Shown: in pieces, positions 1-7,374 of the stretch
How positions within the stretch are numbered: the stretch's first letter is position 1
Layout: each line of letters begins with the position of its first letter
Origin: JAMXLO01 sp035492535
GTDB lineage: Bacteria; Pseudomonadota; Alphaproteobacteria; Acetobacterales; Acetobacteraceae
Direction: 5' to 3'
DNA length: 15,278 bases
NCBI GenBank assembly: GCA_035492535.1
Contig: DATJJM010000404.1
Location: 1-15,278 of the forward strand
Position numbers and translations under genes: made by a program
The notes under the pieces: model-generated
The model's input: only the letters and a program-made list of their open reading frames with translations
Database searches by the model: none
Told to the model about the DNA's origin: nothing

Positions 1-678
1 CCGAGCGACAAGCTGCGCTTCTGGATGAGCGGCCCCATCCAGATCGTCGCTCGCCTATGGACCTGGCTGCTGGATGGTTCGCTATGGGGCAACGTCGGCT
101 CGACCTTGCTCGCGATGTCGTTGGGCTATGTCATCGGCACCGGTATCGGCATCGCCCTCGGCCTGCTGTTCGGCCTGATGCCGCGGCTGCACCGCGTGCT
201 GTCACCGTACATCACTGCCCTCTACGCCATGCCGAAGATCGCGCTCGCACCGCTGTTCGTCATCGTGCTGGGCATCGGCATCGAATCGAAAGTGGCCCTT
301 GTCGCCATCACCGTGTTCTTCCTGGTGCTGAACAGCACCCTGGACGGCGTCCGCAACGTCGATCGCGACCTGGTGCGCGCGCTCTCGGTAATGGGCGCAA
401 CGCATTCCGAGGTGATCCGCAAGGTCCTGATCCCCGCCACGCTGCCGTGGATCTTCACTGGCATGCGGATCGCCGTCCGCTATGCCTTCACCAACACGCT
501 GCTGGCCGAGCTGATCGCCTCCAACAGTGGCATCGGCTTCATGATCGAGTACTATTCCGGGGTGTTCGACGCTACCGGCACCTATGCGGCGATCCTCGTC
601 CTGGTGATCATGAGCGTCGGACTGACCGAGTTGCTGACACAGATCGAAGCAAGAATGTCGCGCGGAAGCGCAGGTTGA
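1..678 (+). CDS. ABC transporter permease, NitT/TauT (SsuC/TauC) type, 5'-truncated by window
   Basis: This is an inner-membrane permease of the family that imports nitrate, sulfonates, taurine and related small organics. The frame is open from base 1. An ATG at 25 exists, but the residues before it (PSDKLRFW) read as normal protein, and family members are usually about 250-270 residues against 217 from that ATG, so the true start is probably upstream of the window. Several hydrophobic segments are visible, including one rich in Gly/Ile near bases 115-180 and a C-terminal one near 580-640. The cytoplasmic EAA-type loop that contacts the ATPase is clear around 376-470: ALSVMGATHSEVIRKVLIP, followed by LPWIFTGMRIA. 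The stop lies 12 bases before the CoA-transferase ATG, so the two genes are probably co-transcribed. The ATPase and binding protein must lie upstream, outside the window. The substrate cannot be read from the sequence. Confidence 0.88.
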   Translation, partial: PSDKLRFWMSGPIQIVARLWTWLLDGSLWGNVGSTLLAMSLGYVIGTGIGIALGLLFGLMPRLHRVLSPYITALYAMPKIALAPLFVIVLGIGIESKVALVAITVFFLVLNSTLDGVRNVDRDLVRALSVMGATHSEVIRKVLIPATLPWIFTGMRIAVRYAFTNTLLAELIASNSGIGFMIEYYSGVFDATGTYAAILVLVIMSVGLTELLTQIEARMSRGSAG

Positions 679-690
679 AGGAGACATGAC

Positions 691-1887
691 ATGAGCCAGG
701 CGCTGAGCGGCATCCGCGTCATCGACATGACGCACAACCAGGCGGGACCGGCCTGTGCGCAGATCCTTGGCTTCCTCGGCGCCGACGTGATCAAGCTCGA
801 GGAACCGAAAGGCGGCGACGTCGCGCGCACCAACATGCGCGACCGCACCGACAGCGACAGCCTGTTCTTCCTGATCCTGAATGCGAACAAGCGTAGCCTG
901 ACGCTCAACCTGAAGACCGAGGAAGGCAAAAAGCTGTTCAAACAGGTGATCGAACAATCCGACGTGCTGGTGGAGAACTTCGGCCCCGGTGCGCTCGATC
1001 GCCTCGGCCTCGGCTACAACGAGCTCTCGAAGCTGAACCCGCGCCTGATCTACGCGACGATCAAAGGCTTCGGCACATATGGCCCCTACAGCGGCTTCAA
1101 GAGCTTCGAGCCGATCGCCCAGGCCATGGGCGGCGCGATGAGCGTCACCGGCTTCCCCGAGAACCCGCCCACCTATGTCTATCCAGCCATCGGCGACTCA
1201 GGCACCGGCATGCACATGGCCATCGGCATCCTGGCGGCGCTCCAGCAGCGGCATCAGACCGGGAAGGGCCAGCACGTCGAAGTCTCGATGCAGGACGCGG
1301 TGGTGAACCTGATCCGCGTCAGCCTGCGCGATCACCAGCGCTTCGGTGCGCCGATGCAGCGCCAGGGCAACCAGCTCGGCAAGACGGTGCCGGGCACCAC
1401 CTACCCGTGCGCGCCGGGTGGCCCGAACGATTACGTGTATATCTTCGCGCAGCCACAGATGTGGAAGTCGTTCCTGAATGTGCTCGGCCAGCCGGAACTG
1501 GCAGACGATACGCGGTTCGCCACGCCGGACGGGCGGTGGGAGCACCGGGAGGCACTGAACGAGATCGTGGCGACCTGGACCAGGCAGCGCGGCAAGCACG
1601 ACATCATGCGCATGATGGGCGACGCCGGCGTGCCGTGTGGCGCGACGCTGGATACCGGCGAGGTGCTGGACGACCCGCATCTGCGGGCGCGCGACATGAT
1701 CCTGGATGTTGAGTACCCGACACGTGGCACCTACCAGACGGTTGGCTGCCCCGTGAAGCTCTCCGATTCCCCAGCCGAGGTGACGCGCCCTCCGCTGCTC
1801 GGCGAACACACCGCCGAAGTGCTGGAGAAGCTATGCGGCGTCAGCACGGAAGAAGTGCAGAAGCTCCGAAGCAGCGGGGTCGTGTAG
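691..1887 (+). CDS. class III (CaiB/BaiF, formyl-CoA transferase-like) CoA-transferase
   Basis: This 398-residue enzyme moves CoA from an acyl-CoA to a free carboxylic acid through an enzyme-bound aspartyl anhydride/thioester. The start is set by AAGGAGA six bases before the ATG. The catalytic Asp falls at residue 169 (GDSGTGMH), the same number as in Oxalobacter formyl-CoA:oxalate CoA-transferase (Frc). From memory of Frc, long stretches match: THxQAGPAC near 14-22 including Gln17, VENFGPGALDR, SMQDAVxNL and PPLLGEHT near the C-terminus. Differences stand out. The positions equal to Frc Arg38, Trp48 and Tyr139 are Glu38, Asn48 and Phe139. The segment that carries the mobile GGGGQ loop in Frc is missing, which explains much of the roughly 30-residue shorter length. 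The acid used is therefore probably not oxalate. The ABC permease just upstream may import it (inference). Confidence 0.9.
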   Translation: MSQALSGIRVIDMTHNQAGPACAQILGFLGADVIKLEEPKGGDVARTNMRDRTDSDSLFFLILNANKRSLTLNLKTEEGKKLFKQVIEQSDVLVENFGPGALDRLGLGYNELSKLNPRLIYATIKGFGTYGPYSGFKSFEPIAQAMGGAMSVTGFPENPPTYVYPAIGDSGTGMHMAIGILAALQQRHQTGKGQHVEVSMQDAVVNLIRVSLRDHQRFGAPMQRQGNQLGKTVPGTTYPCAPGGPNDYVYIFAQPQMWKSFLNVLGQPELADDTRFATPDGRWEHREALNEIVATWTRQRGKHDIMRMMGDAGVPCGATLDTGEVLDDPHLRARDMILDVEYPTRGTYQTVGCPVKLSDSPAEVTRPPLLGEHTAEVLEKLCGVSTEEVQKLRSSGVV

Positions 1888-1911
1888 GATCGAGGCGCAT
1901 TGACCCCCACC

Positions 1912-1938
1912 GTCATGGCCGGGCTTGACCCGGCCATC
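1912..1938. repeat. intergenic palindromic repeat, copy 1 (possible bidirectional terminator)
   Basis: A perfect inverted repeat: arm ATGGCCGGG at 1915-1923, loop CTTGA, arm CCCGGCCAT at 1929-1937. A copy differing by one loop base lies at 8159-8181. It sits between the convergent CoA-transferase and fhs genes, so it could fold in both transcripts. There is no T-tract after it, so if it ends transcription it is not a classical intrinsic terminator. The rest of 1888-2021 shows no gene. Confidence 0.75.
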
Positions 1939-2021
1939 TGCATCACACGGTTTCCGCGTCGATCCTGTCATACTCGGCGTGGGCGCCGACGAATTCCGCC
2001 GGCACCCGGTGCACGAGTGCG

Positions 2022-3692
2022 TCAGAACAACCCCTCGATCTCCCCATCCGCACGCAGGTGGATCGCCTCCGCCGACGGCGTCCGCGGCAGGCCCGGCATC
2101 GTCATGATCTCCCCGCAGATCGCCACCACGAAGCCCGCACCCGCCGATAGCCGTACTTCGCGCACCGGCAGCGTGTGGCCCTCCGGTGCACCCATCACCG
2201 TGGGATCGGACGTGAAGCTGTACTGCGTCTTGGCAATGCACACCGGCACGTGCCCGAAGCCCGCCTTCTCGAACCCTTCCAGCCGGCGAGCCACGGCATC
2301 CGGCACCGCGATGTCCGCCGCGCGGTAGATCTTCTGGGCAATGGTGCGGACCTTGTCGGCCAGCGGCATGCCATCCGGATACAGCGGGGCGGGCTTGGCA
2401 TCGCCGGTCAGGATCTTCTGCTGCACCGCGCGCGCCAGCTTCTCCGCGCCCGCGGACCCATCGCCCCAATGCGTGCAGGAGATCGCCTCCACGCCCTGCC
2501 GTGCCATGGCGTCCCGGATCACCGCGAACTCCGCCTCGGTATCGGACGTGAAGTGATTGACGCCCACCACCACCGGCAGCCCGAACTTGCCCAGGTTCTC
2601 GACATGGCGTGCCAGGTTCGCGACACCCTTCTTCACCGCCTCGACATTCTCTGTGCCCAACGCGTTGCGCGCCACGCCACCATGCATCTTCAGCGCGCGC
2701 ACCGTCGCTACGACCACGGCGCACGACGGCTTCAGCCCCGCGCTCCGGCACTTGATGTCGATGAACTTCTCCGCCCCCAGGTCGGCACCGAAACCCGCTT
2801 CGGTCACCACCACATCACCCAGCTTCAGCCCCAGTTGCGTCGCCATCACCGAATTGCAGCCATGCGCGATATTGGCAAACGGACCGCCATGAACGAATGC
2901 CGGTGATCCCTCCAGCGTCTGCACCAGGTTCGGTGCCAACGCGTCCTTCAACAGCACCGCCATCGCGCCGTCCGCCTTCAGGTCCTTCGCTGTCACCGCG
3001 GAGCCGTCACGCTTCTGCGCCACGATCATCCTGCCCAGCCGCTCCTGGAGATCGTCGAGGTTCTTCGACAGGCAGAACACCGCCATCACCTCGGACGCGA
3101 CCGTGATGTCGAAGCCATCCTCCCGAGGAAACCCGTTCGCCACGCCACCCAGGCTGCCAACGATCGACCGCAGCGAGCGGTCGTTCATGTCCAGGCAACG
3201 CCGCCACGACACGCGCCGCGCGTCGATGCCCAGTGCGTTCCCCCAGTAGATATGATTGTCTATCATCGCGGCCAGCAGGTTGTTGGCCGACGTGATGGCG
3301 TGGAAATCGCCCGTAAAGTGCAGGTTGATCTGGTCCATCGGCACCACCTGCGAATAGCCACCGCCCGCGGCACCGCCCTTCATGCCGAAGCTCGGCCCCA
3401 GCGATGGTTCACGCAGGCAGATCGCCGCGCGCATGCCGATGCGGTTCAGCGCATCGCCCAGCCCCACGGTCGTCGTCGTCTTGCCTTCGCCCGCGGGTGT
3501 CGGGCTGATGCCGGTCACCAGCACCAGCGCGCCATCCGGCTTGCCTTCCAGCGACTTGATGAACTGCGTGCCTATCTTCGCCTTGTGCCGCCCGTATGGC
3601 TCCAACGCATCGTCCGGAATATTCAGCTTGGCGGCGATCTCCGCGATCGGGCGGAGCTTCGATTCGCGGGCGATCTCAAGGTCGCTTTTCAT
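2022..3692 (-). CDS. fhs: formate-tetrahydrofolate ligase
   Basis: This 556-residue cytoplasmic enzyme (normal family length) joins formate to tetrahydrofolate using ATP, giving 10-formyl-THF for purine, formyl-Met and serine synthesis. The ATP-binding signature TPAGEGKTT is at residues 65-73. The second family signature, VHGGPFANIAHGCNS, is complete in the middle of the protein. The ATG at 3692 lies 14 bases after the stop of the small barrel protein upstream, with a weak GGGA-type ribosome site, so it reads as the last gene of a four-gene unit. In many bacteria fhs supports growth on C1 compounds or formate assimilation. Its placement after an aminotransferase and a reductase is discussed in the findings. 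Transcription ends toward the palindrome at 1912-1938. Confidence 0.97.
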   Translation of the reverse strand: MKSDLEIARESKLRPIAEIAAKLNIPDDALEPYGRHKAKIGTQFIKSLEGKPDGALVLVTGISPTPAGEGKTTTTVGLGDALNRIGMRAAICLREPSLGPSFGMKGGAAGGGYSQVVPMDQINLHFTGDFHAITSANNLLAAMIDNHIYWGNALGIDARRVSWRRCLDMNDRSLRSIVGSLGGVANGFPREDGFDITVASEVMAVFCLSKNLDDLQERLGRMIVAQKRDGSAVTAKDLKADGAMAVLLKDALAPNLVQTLEGSPAFVHGGPFANIAHGCNSVMATQLGLKLGDVVVTEAGFGADLGAEKFIDIKCRSAGLKPSCAVVVATVRALKMHGGVARNALGTENVEAVKKGVANLARHVENLGKFGLPVVVGVNHFTSDTEAEFAVIRDAMARQGVEAISCTHWGDGSAGAEKLARAVQQKILTGDAKPAPLYPDGMPLADKVRTIAQKIYRAADIAVPDAVARRLEGFEKAGFGHVPVCIAKTQYSFTSDPTVMGAPEGHTLPVREVRLSAGAGFVVAICGEIMTMPGLPRTPSAEAIHLRADGEIEGLF

Positions 3693-3706
3693 GTCTTTCG
3701 GTTCCC

Positions 3707-4033
3707 TCAGCCTATCTTGCGCATCACGGTGTGCGACCGGTTGGTCGTGTGTGGCCGGATCTTCGGCGCCCAGTCGCCGATCTCCGACGCCTTGGTCCAG
3801 GCCGGGCTGTCGATCACCTCGGCCGAATCAACCTCGTAAAGTGCCAGGTACCTTGCCAGGCCCGACTTGTTGGTCCGCTCCAGTACGTAGCGCGTGCAGC
3901 CGCGCACGCCGGGGACCTTCATGATCTCGGGTACATGTTCGGTGTCATAGACGCGGTTGAAGTCCGCCTCATGTTCGGCGGGAATATCCATCTGCACCAG
4001 ATAGATGAACGGTGCACCAGTGCCTTGTGGCAT
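3707..4033 (-). CDS. small dimeric alpha/beta-barrel (EthD-like) protein
   Basis: A 108-residue protein with the ferredoxin-like pattern of the dimeric alpha/beta-barrel superfamily. It has a first strand IYLVQMDIP, a helix with the motif YDTEHVPEIMKVPGV (residues about 29-43; the His in the TEHVPE segment is typical), then RYVLER and a second half ending near IRPHTTNRSHTV. Proteins of this kind (EthD, stress-responsive A/B barrel, monooxygenase-like) often sit in small-molecule breakdown operons. Most have no proven activity. The start is supported by AGGAGGAG about 9 bases upstream. It lies 28 bases after the aminotransferase stop and 14 bases before fhs, so it is part of the same operon. 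The exact function is unknown. Confidence 0.8.
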   Translation of the reverse strand: MPQGTGAPFIYLVQMDIPAEHEADFNRVYDTEHVPEIMKVPGVRGCTRYVLERTNKSGLARYLALYEVDSAEVIDSPAWTKASEIGDWAPKIRPHTTNRSHTVMRKIG

Positions 4034-4061
4034 TTCCGTTGTCTCCTCCTCTATGCGGTGG

Positions 4062-5177
4062 TCATGCCGCCTTGCGTTGTTCGATCCCCATCTCCCGCAG
4101 AGCCTCGCCCATGGCCGCCACGGCGCGAGACATGTCGGCGGGCGTCACCGCGCCGATACATCCGACGCGGAAGCTCGGCAGCTCCGTGTTGTAGAAGTTG
4201 CTGATCAGCACGCCGCGCCGCTTCAGCGCATCGACGAACGCTTGCAGGTCCCAGTTGGGATCATCCGGCGCATGCACGTTCACGATGACCGGGCCTTGTA
4301 TATGGGCAGGCAGATACGGTGTCAGCCCCAGTCCGCGCACGCCGTCATAGAAGGTCCGCATGTTCGCCGTGTAGCGCGCCAGGCGCACCGGCTGCCCGCC
4401 TTCAGCGTCGAACAAGTCCAGTGCGACGTTGAACGCATTCAATACCTGCGCCGGCGGCGTGAACCGGAAACTGCCCCAGCCGCTTCGCAGCGCGTGCGCA
4501 TAGATGCTTTGCAGATCGAACGACCAGCTCCCGGCATTCCCTTCGCAGGCCTGCACGCTGTCAACACGCGCCACGGCGAATGCCATGCCCGGCACCGCCT
4601 CCAGGCACTTGTTCGACGTGAACCCGACGCAATCGATCTCCGGCTGCGCTGACAGATCGAGCGGCAGGGCACCGAACGCCGACACCGCGTCCACCAGCAT
4701 CCGCCGTCCCACCCGGCGCACGACGGCGCCAACCGCCGTTACATCATGGATGATGCCGCTGCCGGTCTCGCTATATACCATGCCGACATGGCTGATCTCA
4801 GGATCCGCCTCCAGAGCCGCGGCGACGGCCTCCGGATCGGTCGCTTCCGTCGGCGCTACTGGCAGCACCACCGGCACCCGGCCCGCCTCGCGCGCCAGCC
4901 GGATCATGCGATCGGCGTACGACCCGGTCCCCGGTATCAGAAGCTTGTGCCCCAGCGGAACGAATGTGCGAACCGCCGCTTCCGTGATGAAATGTCCGCA
5001 CCCTTGCAACGGCAGCGTCGCATGCTCGCCCGGCACGCCGCCCGCAATCCGCAGCACGCGCTCACGCACGCCGGCATAGAGCGGCCGGAAGTCGTTGTCC
5101 CATGGTGCGAAATCGTAACGCAGGGCCTCGCGCACCTCGGGGCGAGTGGTGACGGGGCCGGGAATCAGCAACAACAT
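4062..5177 (-). CDS. class V PLP aminotransferase, PhnW-like (2-aminoethylphosphonate:pyruvate type)
   Basis: A PLP enzyme of 371 residues, the usual PhnW length, if translation starts at the ATG at 5177 (MLLLIPGPVTT). An in-frame ATG at 5243 would add 22 residues that do not look like family sequence. The opening LLIPGPVTT, the PWDNDF segment at 26-31 and the C-terminal SFRVGCIG are PhnW marks. The PLP-lysine is Lys190 in TSNKCLEAVPGMAFAVAR and the ring-binding Asp is Asp163 in VDAVSAFG. The phosphate-binding loop reads QGCGH at 58-62 where PhnW proteins I know have QGSGT or QGSGS. A GH pair there recalls alanine-glyoxylate aminotransferases. No phnX, phnY or phnA lies nearby, so an aminophosphonate substrate is not supported by context. 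Serine/glyoxylate or another amino donor/acceptor is possible. It lies 69 bases after the dehydrogenase stop. Confidence 0.85.
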   Translation of the reverse strand: MLLLIPGPVTTRPEVREALRYDFAPWDNDFRPLYAGVRERVLRIAGGVPGEHATLPLQGCGHFITEAAVRTFVPLGHKLLIPGTGSYADRMIRLAREAGRVPVVLPVAPTEATDPEAVAAALEADPEISHVGMVYSETGSGIIHDVTAVGAVVRRVGRRMLVDAVSAFGALPLDLSAQPEIDCVGFTSNKCLEAVPGMAFAVARVDSVQACEGNAGSWSFDLQSIYAHALRSGWGSFRFTPPAQVLNAFNVALDLFDAEGGQPVRLARYTANMRTFYDGVRGLGLTPYLPAHIQGPVIVNVHAPDDPNWDLQAFVDALKRRGVLISNFYNTELPSFRVGCIGAVTPADMSRAVAAMGEALREMGIEQRKAA

Positions 5178-5246
5178 GCAGCGCACCTGGAACGAACAGA
5201 CCCGAAGGCTTGCCACGGTGCGGGGCGGAAATCCACCCGCCATGCA

Positions 5247-5978
5247 TCACCACGGCAGCGTTCCCGCCGTATCGAAGTAGCCGCCTGATGGCCCGTCACG
5301 GCCCAGCAGCGCCAGCCGCACCGGCGTGCGCGCCCCTTCCTCCACCGTCTGAGTCCCGCGATTCTGATTGAGATCAGTAGCGGTGAACCCTGGATCTGCC
5401 GCATTCACCTTGATCGACGTGCCCCTCAGTTCGAACGCAAGCTGCACCGTCAGCATGTTCAGCGCGGCCTTCGAGGCGTTGTAGCCAAGCAGCTTGACAC
5501 CCGCGAACTCCCAGTCCGGATCGCCGTTGAGCGTCAGCGAGCCCAGTCCGCTGGAAACGTTGACGATACGCCCGGCCGCGGACTTCCGCAGCAGCGGCAG
5601 CATCGCCTGCGTCACAGCGAGCGGACCAAGGAAGTTCGTCTCCATCACCCGTCGCACAGTATCGATGCCGGCAACACTTGGAGGCCCGTCATCGGGCCGC
5701 CCGGTGATGCCGGCGTTGTTCACCAACACGTCCAGCCGCTGAAATTCGGACTCTATCGCTGCCGCCACCGCGCTGATTGTGCCGGCACTTGTGACATCCA
5801 ACGCAATGGGCCGCGCATCGATCCCTTCCCCGCGCAGCCTTGCAGCGGCCTCCGCTCCAAGATCCGGATCCCGGGCGCCGAGCAGGATCACGAATCCTTC
5901 GCGCCCAATCTGCCGGCAGATCTCGAACCCGATCCCTTTGTTCCCGCCTGTTACCAGCGCGATCCTGCTCCCCACCAT
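5247..5978 (-). CDS. short-chain dehydrogenase/reductase (carbonyl-reductase-like)
   Basis: A 243-residue NAD(P)-dependent oxidoreductase with a Rossmann fold. The cofactor motif TGGNKGIG is at 10-17, NNAG at 87-90, the catalytic Ser in NVSSG near 142-143, and Tyr166/Lys170 in YNASK. The TGGNKGIGFEICRQI opening resembles the carbonyl reductase branch, which often prefers NADPH. That preference is inference. The frame is open to 6215, but the ATG at 5978 is chosen because AGGAGG sits 5 bases before it and the earlier residues are low-complexity non-family sequence. It is the first gene of a minus-strand unit with the PhnW-like aminotransferase, the small barrel protein and fhs. The substrate is unknown. 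Reduction of a keto or aldehyde product of the aminotransferase is one idea. Confidence 0.9.
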   Translation of the reverse strand: MVGSRIALVTGGNKGIGFEICRQIGREGFVILLGARDPDLGAEAAARLRGEGIDARPIALDVTSAGTISAVAAAIESEFQRLDVLVNNAGITGRPDDGPPSVAGIDTVRRVMETNFLGPLAVTQAMLPLLRKSAAGRIVNVSSGLGSLTLNGDPDWEFAGVKLLGYNASKAALNMLTVQLAFELRGTSIKVNAADPGFTATDLNQNRGTQTVEEGARTPVRLALLGRDGPSGGYFDTAGTLPW

Positions 5979-5983
5979 TCCTG

Positions 5984-5989
5984 CCTCCT
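5984..5989 (-). promoter_or_regulatory. Shine-Dalgarno AGGAGG that fixes the dehydrogenase start
   Basis: Read on the minus strand, a perfect AGGAGG lies 5 bases before the ATG at 5978. This supports the 243-residue protein over the longer open frame reaching 6215, which would overlap the divergent gene. Confidence 0.8.
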
Positions 5990-6020
5990 TCGCTGTCGGA
6001 TGGAAGATGGGCCCGCAGAA

Positions 6021-6029
6021 TGCTAGGGT
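6021..6029 (+). promoter_or_regulatory. possible extended -10 element (TGCTAGGGT) for the 134-residue protein
   Basis: TGCTAGGGT fits the extended -10 pattern TGnTAnnnT and ends six bases before the ATG at 6036. If it is used, transcription would begin at or next to the start codon and the message would be leaderless. This agrees with the absence of any ribosome-binding site there. No good -35 is seen. It lies in the 57-base divergent gap shared with the dehydrogenase gene. Confidence 0.3.
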
Positions 6030-6035
6030 CCACGC

Positions 6036-6440
6036 ATGACCCTGCCCTTCACGCTGCCTGACTGGTTGCCCTGGTGGGTGCCGATCGTCCTGCTTGTGCC
6101 GGCGCTGCTGTACGCGCTGGCGTTCCTGTTCATGCCGTTCAGCGTGATCGGCGTGAAAAGCCGCCTCGACGTGATCGAGGCGCGGCTCGACGAAATCCAG
6201 GGCGAGATCCGTCATCTGGCGCTGCGTCTTCCGGAAGTCTCGCGTGCGGCCGATTACGACGAGATCTATGCGCCGGATACAGTCGCCCGGCCGCGCCGCT
6301 CACCGCCGGAGATGACCCGCCCCCCCATACCGCCCGCCTCGCATGAATTGGAAGATCGCCCGACACGTGATGCGTCCTCGCGTGCAGATCGCAGGTCCGA
6401 CAGCGGGCGCTCGGAACCGCGGCTTGACTGGCCTCGCTGA
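6036..6440 (+). CDS. hypothetical single-pass membrane protein with coiled coil and disordered tail
   Basis: A 134-residue protein I do not recognise. A strongly hydrophobic stretch at about 11-37 (WLPWWVPIVLLVPALLYALA and onward) is a likely membrane anchor. A charged heptad-like segment follows at about 41-66 (SRLDVIEARLDEIQGEIRHL), probably a short coiled coil. The last 55 or so residues are rich in Arg, Pro, Ser and Asp and look disordered. This plan suits a small scaffold or envelope-associated protein, but nothing points to a partner. The start at 6036 has no visible ribosome site (see the possible -10 just before it). An alternative later start is unlikely because it would cut the membrane segment. 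The gene is divergent from the dehydrogenase and 97 bases ahead of the nitrilase gene. Confidence 0.7.
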   Translation: MTLPFTLPDWLPWWVPIVLLVPALLYALAFLFMPFSVIGVKSRLDVIEARLDEIQGEIRHLALRLPEVSRAADYDEIYAPDTVARPRRSPPEMTRPPIPPASHELEDRPTRDASSRADRRSDSGRSEPRLDWPR

Positions 6441-6537
6441 TCTCAGCCTCCGCCCAGCGCGTAACAGTCGATAGCCCGCCGGTTGCCACGTTCGGTGCAA
6501 TCGGCTTCGTTATCGCCGACAATGAAGGGAACCGCCG

Positions 6538-7374
6538 ATGCGTCTCAGCGTCGTCCAGATGAACCCTGGCGCGGACAAGGACGAAAACATCGCCCAGGCC
6601 CGCCGTCTTATCGATGAGGCGGTGGAAGCCGATCGCCCCAACATCGTGTCGCTCCCCGAGGTGTGGGACAGCCTCGGCGGCGACCGCACCGTCCGCCAGG
6701 CAAACGCGGAAATGCTGCCTGCAAAGGGTTCCAACCAACCGGGCGGCGCCGCCTATGAATTCCTGCGCGAGACTGCCCGCACTCACAAGGTGCATGTGCA
6801 CGGCGGCTCGATCATCGAGCAGGGGCCGGAGAAGCTGTTCAACACCACCGTGGTGTTCGACCCGGACGGACAAGAGATCGCGCGCTATCGCAAGATGCAC
6901 CTGTTCGATATCGTGGCACCCGATGGCACCGGCTATCGCGAAAGCAACACCTATGGAGCCGGCGACGAGGTGGTTACCTACCAGGCCGGCGATACCAAGG
7001 TTGGCTGCGCCATCTGCTACGACCTGCGTTTCCCTGACCTGTTCTGGAAGCTGCGCGAGCAGGGCGCCGAGGTGATCTTCCTGCCCTCTGCCTTCACGCT
7101 GGCCACCGGCAAGGATCATTGGGAGGTGATGATCCGCTCCCGCGCCGTCGAGACGCAGTGCTGGTTCGCCGCCCCAGCCACCTGGGGCAAGCACCTCGAG
7201 GGCAAGGGCGAGGCGCGCTTCACCTATGGCCATTCCATGATCGTCGATCCCTGGGGCCACGTGACGGCAAAGGTCTCGGACGGCACCGGCTGGGCCACCG
7301 CGCGCATCGATCATAAGGTCACCGCGCGCGTGCGCCGCGACATGCCGGTGCTGGAACACCGGAAGCGCGTTTGA
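6538..7374 (+). CDS. carbon-nitrogen hydrolase (nitrilase superfamily, Nit1/Nit2-like amidase)
   Basis: A 278-residue amidase with the full nitrilase triad: Glu41 in SLPEVWD, Lys119 in YRKMHLFDI, and the nucleophile Cys160 in GCAICYDLRFPDLF. The KMHLFDI and CYDLRFPDL forms fit the Nit1/Nit2 branch, whose members hydrolyse deaminated glutathione or alpha-ketoglutaramate/omega-amides in metabolite repair. Which of these is used cannot be told here. The protein is cytoplasmic, with no signal peptide. AAGGGA about 8 bases upstream supports the ATG at 6538. Its TGA overlaps the TTG start of nadK by four bases, so the two are translated together. The middle SAFTLATGKDHWEV and the segment RAVETQCWFAAPA are also typical of the family. 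Confidence 0.93.
   Translation: MRLSVVQMNPGADKDENIAQARRLIDEAVEADRPNIVSLPEVWDSLGGDRTVRQANAEMLPAKGSNQPGGAAYEFLRETARTHKVHVHGGSIIEQGPEKLFNTTVVFDPDGQEIARYRKMHLFDIVAPDGTGYRESNTYGAGDEVVTYQAGDTKVGCAICYDLRFPDLFWKLREQGAEVIFLPSAFTLATGKDHWEVMIRSRAVETQCWFAAPATWGKHLEGKGEARFTYGHSMIVDPWGHVTAKVSDGTGWATARIDHKVTARVRRDMPVLEHRKRV

Noticed and set aside
1831..2751. A 306-codon minus-strand frame overlapping fhs
   Set aside because: It overlaps fhs in another frame on the same strand, is Gly/Arg-rich and crosses the palindrome. fhs has full family signatures.
5178..5243. Upstream ATG that would extend the aminotransferase by 22 residues
   Set aside because: The added residues do not resemble the family, while the ATG at 5177 gives the standard start (LLIPGPVTT) and length.
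5979..6215. Longer form of the minus-strand dehydrogenase starting at 6215
   Set aside because: It would overlap the divergent 134-residue protein. The extension is Gln/Arg/His-rich, and AGGAGG sits at the later ATG.
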